From NCBI GenBank assembly GCA_025965395.1, contig JAOPXA010000154.1:1-5911 (forward strand): a stretch of DNA of 5,911 bases, read 5' to 3'. Source of the stretch: Nocardioidaceae bacterium. Lineage in GTDB: Bacteria > Actinomycetota > Actinomycetes > Propionibacteriales > Nocardioidaceae. The translations under genes and the position numbers were made by a program. Under the pieces are notes generated by a model. That model made no database searches, had not been told where the DNA came from, and was given only the letters and a program-made list of their open reading frames with translations. Positions 1 to 5,092 of this stretch are shown in pieces (the stretch's first letter is position 1; every line of letters begins with the position of its first letter).

Positions 1-258
1 CTGATCGACGCCGAGGGGATCGAGCACCTGCTCCCCGCTCACGGGCCGTCGCTGGGCGATCCTGGCGCGGTCATCGACTACTACCTGGCGCACCGCATGG
101 AGCGGCTGGCGCAGGTCAGGGCCGCTGCGGAGGGCGGAGCGTCATCCGCGCGTGCGGTCGTCGAGATCGTCTACGCCGACGTCGACCCGATCCTGTGGGA
201 CGCTGCCGAGCGCTCCGTCCAAGCCCAGCTCGACTACCTCGCCGACCTCAACCCCTAA
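1..258 (+). CDS. MBL-fold metallo-hydrolase, C-terminal fragment (Rv3677c-like)
   Basis: This is the last 85 codons of a gene whose 5' end lies outside the window; the frame is open from base 1 and stops with TAA at 256-258. The fragment contains LLPAHGP near residues 10-16. That is the conserved His-Gly-Pro of the metallo-beta-lactamase fold, whose histidine normally binds metal. It is followed by a helical tail with DYYLAHRMERLAQVRAA, then VVEIVYADVD and a final helix, as in the small winged-helix domain that ends LACTB2-type hydrolases. The substrate cannot be read from this piece; family members are hydrolases and some cleave RNA. In mycobacteria the orthologous gene (Rv3677c) is convergent with crp, and here the same arrangement is interrupted by the DUF559 gene. 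Family assignment is fairly sure; the specific function is unknown. Confidence 0.85.
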   Translation: MIDAEGIEHLLPAHGPSLGDPGAVIDYYLAHRMERLAQVRAAAEGGASSARAVVEIVYADVDPILWDAAERSVQAQLDYLADLNP

Positions 259-300
259 CCCCCCACCCCCCACCAACCACGCCCCCCCTTCCTTCCCCAC
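245..300 (+). terminator. C-rich, G-poor tract at the hydrolase gene end; possible Rho (rut) site
   Basis: By direct count 38 of these 56 bases are C and only one (281) is G. C runs lie at 252-255, 259-264, 266-271, 282-288 and 295-298. The tract spans the hydrolase stop codon and leads straight into palindrome R1. A C-over-G bubble in the transcript followed by structure is what Rho-dependent terminators look like, so this is a plausible terminator for the hydrolase gene. The opposite strand has four or more G runs and could form a G-quadruplex if one loop of 10 is allowed. Both roles are inference from composition. Confidence 0.4.
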
Positions 301-365
301 GATTTGGAGACTTAGCCGCGTATCGCCCCGACCTCATACGCGTATGAGTGTCCAAATCTTGGGGA
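294..365 (+). repeat. Palindromic repeat copy R1 (64-bp core 298-361)
   Basis: This is an interrupted palindrome: left arm 298-323, 12-nt spacer 324-335, right arm 336-361. Twenty-one of 26 arm positions pair, and pairing continues outward for four more base pairs to 294/365. The left arm carries GATTTGGAGACTTAG then CGCGTAT; the right arm carries ATACGCGTAT and ends TCCAAATCTTG. Near-identical copies occur at 1422 and 4999 in the same orientation. R1 lies between two convergent genes, 39 nt past the hydrolase stop and 14 nt past the DUF559 gene stop. There is no T run on either side, so it is not a canonical intrinsic terminator. I see no flanking target duplication or transposase. Confidence 0.9.
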
Positions 366-375
366 TTGGGGGTCG

Positions 376-1308
376 TCAGCGGTTCCGCATCCATCGGGCG
401 AGGACGTCGCTCACCACCGGCTTAGGTCCCCGGTAGCCCCGTGAGAACAACGCCCGATACGCGCGCCAGACGATTTCCTGGGGACGGGCGAAGTCTTCGA
501 TGGTGATGACGATGACGAGCCACCCTGCCGCTTCCAACGCTTCGCGCCTGAGGTGGTCGCGCTGGCGCTGGAAGGCGTCGCGCTCGTGCTGCCATCCGTC
601 GTACTCGACGACCACCTTGAACGATCGGTAGACCAAGTCACCCCGTGCGATGAAGCGTCCACGTGCGTCGAGAATGTTGATATTCGTTTCAGGCTCGGGC
701 AGTCGGCCAAACACGAGGAGCAGGCGCACGTCGGTCTCTTTGACCGAGTCGACTCGGTCCCTCACGAACGCCGCGGCCCTTCGTGCGCGAATGACCCCAT
801 CGAGATGTGAGGTGTTGGTGTACGTGAGCAAGGTGGGGAGATTTGTCAGTCCGAGACGAATCAGTTGGTCACCCACGCGAACGAGGTCGACCAGGCTGAG
901 TTGAGTTGCAGCGTCGACGAACGTGCGGTCGGGGCCTAGCGCCGGGACGCCGGCAACCATCTTCGGTGACAACGTGCCAATGCGCCGATGGAGCACGATG
1001 CCTGGGCGCTGGGTCCGCAGTTCAGTGTTGCTGGAGAAGTGCAGAGGGCGCGAACGGCCAGCGGCGATGCCATGCCACTGCAGATTCGTTGTGTGACTAA
1101 GGGCTGCATCCGAGGGAAGGATCAAGCGCGCAGCCTCCACCTCCAAGGCAAGGGTCACGGGCGTCGACTGCAAGACATACACCCCGCGATGGAGGCGAAC
1201 GAAGGCCGAACCCTTGAGAGCGTCGCGCGTTACTCCGTGAGCGCGCGCCTCACGAGTGGTGAAAGCGCGGTCGGTCAGTCCTGCAGGAATGGTGGGGATG
1301 GGAGCCAT
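376..1308 (-). CDS. AbiEi-type winged-helix / DUF559 nuclease-like protein
   Basis: The product has 310 residues. Residues 16-46 (FTTREARAHGVTRDAL... RLHRGVYV) form the N-terminal winged helix of AbiEi-type antitoxin-like proteins. Residues about 190-290 match the DUF559 domain, a Vsr/PD-(D/E)XK-like nuclease fold: E191 in KETDVRLLL, D224 in RGDLVY, E235 and D237 in VVEYDGWQH, then an Arg-rich helix and EALEAAGWLVIVIT. The acidic residues expected of a nuclease site are present, so the protein looks intact. Such two-domain proteins are common as orphans in actinomycetes, and their role is not established. No AbiEii toxin gene adjoins it. The gene separates two genes adjacent in mycobacteria and lies between repeats R1 and R2. 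Only 12 of the 20 codons after the start end in G or C, weaker bias than its neighbours and consistent with acquisition. The start is the first ATG of the frame, with a weak GGGG ahead of it. Confidence 0.85.
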   Translation of the reverse strand: MAPIPTIPAGLTDRAFTTREARAHGVTRDALKGSAFVRLHRGVYVLQSTPVTLALEVEAARLILPSDAALSHTTNLQWHGIAAGRSRPLHFSSNTELRTQRPGIVLHRRIGTLSPKMVAGVPALGPDRTFVDAATQLSLVDLVRVGDQLIRLGLTNLPTLLTYTNTSHLDGVIRARRAAAFVRDRVDSVKETDVRLLLVFGRLPEPETNINILDARGRFIARGDLVYRSFKVVVEYDGWQHERDAFQRQRDHLRREALEAAGWLVIVITIEDFARPQEIVWRAYRALFSRGYRGPKPVVSDVLARWMRNR

Positions 1309-1421
1309 GCCCCGAATATGGCGCGTGCGACGGGTGGTTCATACGCGCCGCTCGCTCAACTGTGGACACCCTCGCTCGTGTGCTCAGTTGGGGAAACCTC
1401 CCGATAACTCTGGAAACTCCC
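1309..1421 (-). promoter_or_regulatory. Probable upstream control region of the DUF559 gene
   Basis: This gap lies between the DUF559 start and repeat R2. On the minus strand CATATT lies 6 nt before the ATG and could be a -10 element giving a leaderless or very short leader, but no -35 stands out. The segment carries TGCTCAGTTGGGGA at 1381-1394, which matches 13 of 14 bases of 2279-2292 in the crp/nth region. It also carries two near-identical GGAAAC(C/T)-CCC blocks starting at 1392 and 1412, 20 bp apart. These are visible repeats; a regulatory role is inference. Confidence 0.3.
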
Positions 1422-1491
1422 CATGATTTGGAGACTTAGCCGCGTATGCACGCGTGCTGATACGCGTATACGTATCCAAATCGTGAGGAGT
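1416..1491 (+). repeat. Palindromic repeat copy R2 (64-bp core 1422-1485)
   Basis: This is the second copy: left arm 1422-1447, spacer 1448-1459, right arm 1460-1485. Twenty-one of 26 arm positions pair. After one mismatch (1421/1486) pairing resumes for five more base pairs, 1416-1420 with 1487-1491. The spacer contains GCACGCGTGC, itself a perfect palindrome, so this copy could fold as a longer two-part structure. It starts 47 nt beyond the crp stop codon, on the 3' side of crp, and upstream of the DUF559 gene. Orientation is the same as R1 and R3. Confidence 0.9.
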
Positions 1492-1532
1492 GCAGGTGTG
1501 AAACCCACGGATTTCGGGGGATGCGGAAGGAG

Positions 1533-2210
1533 TTAGCGGGCGCGGCGGCTCAGACGCTCGAGGTCGAGGATGACCACCGAGCGAGGCTCGAGGCGCAACC
1601 AACCACGTGTGGCGAAGTCGGCGAGGGCCTTGTTGACCGTCTCGCGGGAGGCGCCGACCAGCTGAGCCAGCTCCTCTTGCGTGAGGTCATGGTTGACATG
1701 AATGCCGTCGTCGGCCTTGCGACCGAAGCGATCCGCGAGGTCGAGGAGCGCCTTGGCGACACGTCCGGGCACGTCGGAGAAGACCAGGTCGCCAACGACT
1801 TCGTTGGTGCGACGCAAACGGCTGGCGAGCTGGTGGAGCAATGCGCGCGCCACGTCGGGGTGCTCGCGCAGCACCGGCATGAGGGCATCGTGGCCGAGGC
1901 TCTTGAGGCTGACGTCGGTCACCGCCGTTGCCGTCGCTGACCGCGGGCCGGGATCGAACAGGGAAAGCTCGCCAAACATCTGACCAGGACCGAGGATCGC
2001 GAGTAGATTCTCGCGGCCATCGGGGGACGTACGGCCAAGCTTGACCTTGCCCTCGAGGACGACGTACAACTGATCGCCGTCGTCGCCCTCATTGAAGAGG
2101 ACGTCGCCGCGCCGGATGTTCGTTGCCGGCATCGTCGCATCGAGCGAAGCTGCGGCCTCGTCGTCCAGCCCCGAGAAAAGGGGGGCTTGGCGTAGTACGT
2201 CGTCGGTCAC
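1533..2210 (-). CDS. crp: Crp/Fnr-family cAMP receptor-type transcriptional regulator
   Basis: The product has 225 residues, almost the length of mycobacterial CRP (224). Residues about 12-125 form the cyclic-nucleotide-binding beta-roll. The phosphate-binding cassette [18 protein letters not shown] (79-96) has the expected G80, E81, R90 and S91, which in E. coli CRP correspond to G71, E72, R82 and S83. A long dimer helix follows, then a winged helix-turn-helix at about 174-215 ([21 protein letters not shown]), with SRETVNKAL as the DNA-reading helix. The protein should bind TGTGA-N6-TCACA-like sites when loaded with cyclic nucleotide and act as a global regulator. The GTG start at 2208-2210 is supported by AGGAAG four nt upstream. 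The gene is divergent from nth, as crp is in related actinomycetes, and ends 47 nt before palindrome R2. A candidate self-binding site lies at 2229-2244. Confidence 0.95.
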   Translation of the reverse strand: MTDDVLRQAPLFSGLDDEAAASLDATMPATNIRRGDVLFNEGDDGDQLYVVLEGKVKLGRTSPDGRENLLAILGPGQMFGELSLFDPGPRSATATAVTDVSLKSLGHDALMPVLREHPDVARALLHQLASRLRRTNEVVGDLVFSDVPGRVAKALLDLADRFGRKADDGIHVNHDLTQEELAQLVGASRETVNKALADFATRGWLRLEPRSVVILDLERLSRRAR

Positions 2211-2228
2211 GAGTCTTCCTCACGTCGG

Positions 2229-2244
2229 TGTTGCCAGAGTCACA
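2229..2244 (-). promoter_or_regulatory. Candidate Crp operator upstream of crp
   Basis: On the minus strand this reads TGTGA-CTCTGG-CAACA. Against the TGTGA-N6-TCACA consensus the first half is perfect and the second matches 3 of 5, so 8 of 10 informative bases agree. It lies 19-34 nt upstream of the crp start codon, where binding would overlap the crp promoter, and could mediate autoregulation. This is inference from one motif match. Confidence 0.35.
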
Positions 2245-2288
2245 GTTTGTCGTATGCATGCTCAGTTTCCCACACGGGTGCTCAGTTT
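2239..2288 (+). promoter_or_regulatory. Three CWCAGTTT octamers at exact 20-bp spacing, crp/nth intergenic
   Basis: CACAGTTT starts at 2241, CTCAGTTT at 2261 and CTCAGTTT at 2281. The last two share the 10-mer TGCTCAGTTT (2259-2268, 2279-2288). A 20-bp period puts the three copies on nearly the same face of the helix, which is typical of an operator bound cooperatively. The array fills the divergent crp/nth promoter region, the third copy lying at the position of the likely nth -35. A related copy lies upstream of the DUF559 gene at 1381. The bound protein is unknown. Confidence 0.45.
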
Positions 2289-2311
2289 GGGACGACATTG
2301 TGTGTCGCACG

Positions 2312-2317
2312 TACGCT
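2312..2317 (+). promoter_or_regulatory. Candidate -10 element of nth (leaderless start)
   Basis: TACGCT fits the actinobacterial TANNNT -10 pattern and ends 7 nt before the nth ATG, so transcription would begin at or beside the start codon. No Shine-Dalgarno sequence precedes that ATG, which agrees with a leaderless mRNA. No strong -35 is seen. Confidence 0.45.
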
Positions 2318-2324
2318 GGTCGTC

Positions 2325-3053
2325 ATGGCGACGCCCCCACCGACGTCGAGCCGGCCCGAGATTGCCCTTGTTCGCCGGGCACGCAAGATCAATCGGATCC
2401 TTGCGCAGACCTATCCCGAGGCCAAGGCCGAGCTTGATTTTGCGGACCCTTTTCAGCTGCTCGTCGTCACGGTCCTGTCGGCGCAGACCACCGATCGTCG
2501 TGTCAATGCGGTGTCCCCAGCGCTCTTTGCGGCGTATCCGGACGCGGCGGCGCTCGCGGCCGCAGACCGGGAAGCGCTCGAGGCCCTCATTCGGCCCACA
2601 GGCTTCTTCAGAGCCAAGGCCACCAGCTTGCTCGGACTCTCCGCCGCGCTCTGTGAGCGGTATGACGGCCAGGTGCCGCGTGTGTTGAAAGAGCTCGTCA
2701 CTCTGCCGGGGGTTGGTCGCAAGACGGCCAACGTCGTGCTCGGCAATGCATTCGGCCAACCAGGCATCACGGTCGACACACACTTCGCGCGGCTGTCGCG
2801 CCGGCTGGCGTTCGTCGACCCGGAGACCGCGAAGGACCCGGTCAAGACCGAGCACGCGGTGGGCGCACTTTTCCCGCGGCGGGACTGGACGATGCTGAGC
2901 CACCACCTGATCTGGCACGGACGGCGGTGTTGCCACGCCAAGAAGCCAGCGTGTGGTGCGTGCCCGCTCGCGCGTCTGTGCCCGTCCTTCGGCGAGGGTC
3001 CGACCGACCCAGAGATCGCCGCCAAGCTGCTCACGACGCAGGGGCCCGCATGA
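2325..3053 (+). CDS. nth: Endonuclease III (DNA glycosylase/AP lyase)
   Basis: The 242-residue product removes oxidised pyrimidines from DNA and nicks the abasic site in base-excision repair. The helix-hairpin-helix [15 protein letters not shown] (about 124-138) contains catalytic Lys133, and [11 protein letters not shown] carries the catalytic Asp151; these match K120 and D138 of E. coli Nth. The C terminus has the [4Fe-4S] cluster motif C203-x6-C210-x2-C213-x5-C219. All key residues are present. The ATG at 2325 was chosen because it sits just downstream of a TANNNT box and gives normal family length. An in-frame TTG at 2247 would add 26 unlikely residues and overlap the promoter region. It heads the plus-strand operon; its stop overlaps the next ATG as ATGA at 3050-3053. 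Confidence 0.95.
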   Translation: MATPPPTSSRPEIALVRRARKINRILAQTYPEAKAELDFADPFQLLVVTVLSAQTTDRRVNAVSPALFAAYPDAAALAAADREALEALIRPTGFFRAKATSLLGLSAALCERYDGQVPRVLKELVTLPGVGRKTANVVLGNAFGQPGITVDTHFARLSRRLAFVDPETAKDPVKTEHAVGALFPRRDWTMLSHHLIWHGRRCCHAKKPACGACPLARLCPSFGEGPTDPEIAAKLLTTQGPA

Positions 3054-3163
3054 CGGAGTCCCTGGATGCGCAGGGCAGAATGGCTGTCACGGAGCGGTGG
3101 GCGTCCACGTCGGGTGTCGACCTTGCCGCCGCCGTCAGACAGCACTCGGGGGTGACGCGGTGA
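3050..3163 (+). CDS. Putative 37-residue coupled small protein between nth and NUDIX gene
   Basis: This frame begins at ATG 3050, overlapping the nth stop as ATGA, and ends at TGA 3161-3163, overlapping the next gene's GTG start as GTGA. It begins [17 protein letters not shown] and ends QHSGVTR. It has no hydrophobic segment, cysteine or motif that I recognise. The double 4-nt overlap is the geometry of translational coupling and would move ribosomes from nth to the NUDIX gene across a gap of about 106 nt. In M. tuberculosis a thioredoxin-like gene (Rv3673c) occupies this place, and this ORF shows no thioredoxin CxxC. It may be a real small protein, a coupling leader, or a chance frame in a degenerated spacer. 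Confidence 0.4.
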   Translation: MTESLDAQGRMAVTERWASTSGVDLAAAVRQHSGVTR

Positions 3164-3789
3164 CCGATTTGCCCGAGTGGCTCCACCCGCTGCGCGACAT
3201 CGCTCCCACCCTCGATGCCAAGGCGCTGTCGCCGCGGATTCCGCCTGCGCCCGCCGATGCTCGCCCCGCGGCGGTGCTCATGCTGTTCGCCGACGGCGAA
3301 CGTGGGCCTGAACTTCTCCTGACAGAGAGGGCCAGCACCCTGCGCGCGCACGCGGGACAGATCTCGTTCCCCGGCGGCTCGGTCGACGACACCGATGTCG
3401 ACGCGGCCGCAACAGCCCTGCGCGAGGCCGAGGAAGAGGTCGGGCTCGACCCTGCGTCGGTGCTCCTGTTCGGTGAACTGCCGAAATTGTGGCTGCCGCC
3501 CAATAACTTCGCGGTCACGCCGGTCCTCGGCTACTGGCGCGAGCCAGTCACGCTCGAGGCGGTCAACGACTACGAGGTTGCGCGCATCATCCACGCGCCC
3601 ATCCGCCGCCTGCTCGACCCCGCCAACAGATTCACGATGGTGCACGAGTCCGGTTGGCGCGGCCCGGCATTCCGGGTTGGCGCCGACGTGCCGCTCTGGG
3701 GATTCACTGCCGGCCTCGTCTCGCGACTCTTCGCGTCGGTCGGCTGGGAGCGTGCCTGGGATGAGTCCGTCACTGAGTCGTTGCGATGA
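3160..3789 (+). CDS. NUDIX hydrolase, probable CoA pyrophosphatase
   Basis: The 209-residue product contains LLLTERASTLRAHAGQISFP followed by GG (residues 52-73), the signature of the CoA-specific NUDIX subgroup (E. coli NudL type). Directly after it comes the NUDIX box core REAEEEVGL (88-96), whose glutamates bind catalytic magnesium. Members hydrolyse CoA and related derivatives to 3',5'-ADP and 4'-phosphopantetheine. Substrate choice is inferred from the subgroup signature. The GTG at 3160 was chosen because GGGGGTG lies about 6 nt upstream, it overlaps the preceding stop as GTGA, and protein length is normal; reading further back would run into nth. Its stop overlaps the marP ATG (ATGA, 3786-3789), so the two are probably co-translated, as with Rv3672c-Rv3671c in mycobacteria. 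Confidence 0.9.
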   Translation: MTDLPEWLHPLRDIAPTLDAKALSPRIPPAPADARPAAVLMLFADGERGPELLLTERASTLRAHAGQISFPGGSVDDTDVDAAATALREAEEEVGLDPASVLLFGELPKLWLPPNNFAVTPVLGYWREPVTLEAVNDYEVARIIHAPIRRLLDPANRFTMVHESGWRGPAFRVGADVPLWGFTAGLVSRLFASVGWERAWDESVTESLR

Positions 3790-4961
3790 ACTCGCTCGAC
3801 CTGTTTCTCGTCATCATTGTCATCGCGTATGCGTTGTCGGGCTTCGTCCAAGGTTTCCTGTGCGGCTTGGCGTCGAGCATCGGGCTCCTCATCGGCGGTG
3901 GTCTGGCGATCGTCATCGTCCCGCGGCTCATCAAACCGGAGAATCCGACACTGACCACGTCGTTCATGGCACTGGTGCTGGTCCTGGTGCTCGCCATCGT
4001 CGGCCAAGCCCTCGGCACGATGGTCGGCAACGCACTCCGCGCTAGCGTCAACTCTCAACCGCTGCGCTCGATGGACTCCGTCGCGGGTAGCGGGTTCAGC
4101 ATGGTGGCGGCCCTGGTGGTGGCGTGGGCCCTTGGCTTCGCGGTGAGTGGTTCGCAAATCCCGTACCTCTCGGAGCAGGTGCGCTCCTCGGCCGTGCTCG
4201 ACCGCGTCGACGCGGTCATGCCCAAGGCCGCCGACGAGAGCCTCCAATCCTTCGCGCAACTGCTCGATACGGGCCTCTTTCCGCGCTACCTCGAGCCGTT
4301 CGAGAAGGAAAAGATCGTCTCGGTCGAGCCCCCCGACCCCGAGGTGCTCAAGGATCCAGAAGTCCGCACGGCCGGCCGGAGCGTCGTCAAGGTCACCGGG
4401 AACGCCGCGAAGTGCAATCGCGGGATCGAGGGGTCCGGCTTTGTCTTTGCGCCCGAGCGGGTGATGACCAACGCGCACGTCGTCGCGGGGGTGGATCGCC
4501 CGACCGTGCTGATCGGCGGACGCAGGTATGACGCGCGGGTGGTCGTCTTCGATCCCAACATCGATGTCGCGGTGCTCAGGGTCGACGGGCTCGATGCCAC
4601 ACCGCTGAAGTTCGATACCACGGGCGAGTCGGGCGACACGGGCGCTGTGCTGGGCTTTCCCGAGAACGGGCCTTTCGATGCGCGTGCGGCACGCATCCGT
4701 ACGGAGCAGACCCTGCGCAGTCCCGACATCTACGACAACGGGACGGTCCTTCGTCAGGCCTTCTCGATCCGCAGTCTCGTTCGTTCGGGCAACTCCGGCG
4801 GACCGCTCGTGTCGGGTAGCGGGCGCGTCTACGGCGTCATCTTCGCCGCATCGGTGAGCGACTCCGCGACGGGGTATGCGCTCACGGCCGACCAGGTGGG
4901 CGCCAGCGCCGCCAAGGGTCGCACGGCTACGAGTCGGGTTTCGACCGGAGGTTGCGCCTAA
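3786..4961 (+). CDS. marP: Membrane-anchored periplasmic serine protease MarP
   Basis: The product has 391 residues (M. tuberculosis MarP has 397). The N-terminal third has four hydrophobic spans at about 5-25, 27-46, 60-82 and 104-122, forming a CvpA-like membrane domain. A linker leads to a trypsin-fold protease domain from about 195. The catalytic triad is complete: H231 (TNAHVV), D260 (NIDVAVLRV) and S337 (GNSGGPL). C210 and C390 match in position the C214-C395 disulphide pair of the mycobacterial enzyme, which stabilises the active form under oxidising conditions. In M. tuberculosis MarP cleaves the peptidoglycan hydrolase RipA and is needed to survive acid. The same extracytoplasmic role is likely here, though the substrate is unproven. 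The gene ends the nth operon and is convergent with the holin-like gene, with R3 between. Confidence 0.95.
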   Translation: MNSLDLFLVIIVIAYALSGFVQGFLCGLASSIGLLIGGGLAIVIVPRLIKPENPTLTTSFMALVLVLVLAIVGQALGTMVGNALRASVNSQPLRSMDSVAGSGFSMVAALVVAWALGFAVSGSQIPYLSEQVRSSAVLDRVDAVMPKAADESLQSFAQLLDTGLFPRYLEPFEKEKIVSVEPPDPEVLKDPEVRTAGRSVVKVTGNAAKCNRGIEGSGFVFAPERVMTNAHVVAGVDRPTVLIGGRRYDARVVVFDPNIDVAVLRVDGLDATPLKFDTTGESGDTGAVLGFPENGPFDARAARIRTEQTLRSPDIYDNGTVLRQAFSIRSLVRSGNSGGPLVSGSGRVYGVIFAASVSDSATGYALTADQVGASAAKGRTATSRVSTGGCA

Positions 4962-4997
4962 CCGGTGCCTGCCATACGTCCAGCGATCCTCATACCC

Positions 4998-5063
4998 CCA
5001 CGATTTGGAGACTTAGACGCGTATCCCACCGTCTCGATAAGCGTCTAAGTATCCAAATCGTGG
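4998..5063 (+). repeat. Palindromic repeat copy R3 (64-bp core 4999-5062)
   Basis: This is the third copy: left arm 4999-5024, spacer 5025-5036, right arm 5037-5062. It is the best-paired copy, with 24 of 26 arm positions complementary plus one outer pair (4998/5063). It lies between convergent genes, 37 nt past the marP stop and 30 nt past the holin-like gene stop. A polypurine run at 5062-5084 gives the minus-strand transcript a C/T-rich stretch just before the palindrome. No T run follows on either strand. The orientation is the same as R1 and R2. Confidence 0.9.
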
Positions 5064-5092
5064 AGAGGGGAGGAGGGAGAGGGACGTTGCGC

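Noticed and set aside
376..1308. Type IV (AbiE) toxin-antitoxin system
   Set aside because: Only the AbiEi-like winged helix is present, fused to DUF559; no AbiEii nucleotidyltransferase gene lies on either side.
1361..1369. DnaA-box-like TGTGGACAC
   Set aside because: The minus strand GTGTCCACA matches 8 of 9 bases of TTGTCCACA, but it is a single isolated site with no origin genes or further boxes.
2247..2324. Extended nth N terminus from TTG 2247
   Set aside because: It would translate the promoter and octamer array, adds residues not typical of the family, and ignores the well-placed -10 box before ATG 2325.
2262..2936. Minus-strand 224-codon frame opposite nth
   Set aside because: nth has every catalytic and cluster residue; the antisense frame has no recognisable feature and crosses the divergent promoter region.
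3570..4478. Long antisense open frame (302 codons) opposite the NUDIX gene end and marP
   Set aside because: It is rich in Arg, Asp, His and Glu with no domain, and opposes genes with complete catalytic motifs. It is the usual shadow frame of GC-rich DNA.
298..5062. CRISPR array or intrinsic terminators as explanation of the palindromes
   Set aside because: Copies are more than 1 kb apart with genes between them, so this is not a CRISPR. No T-rich tail follows any copy, so they are not classical intrinsic terminators.
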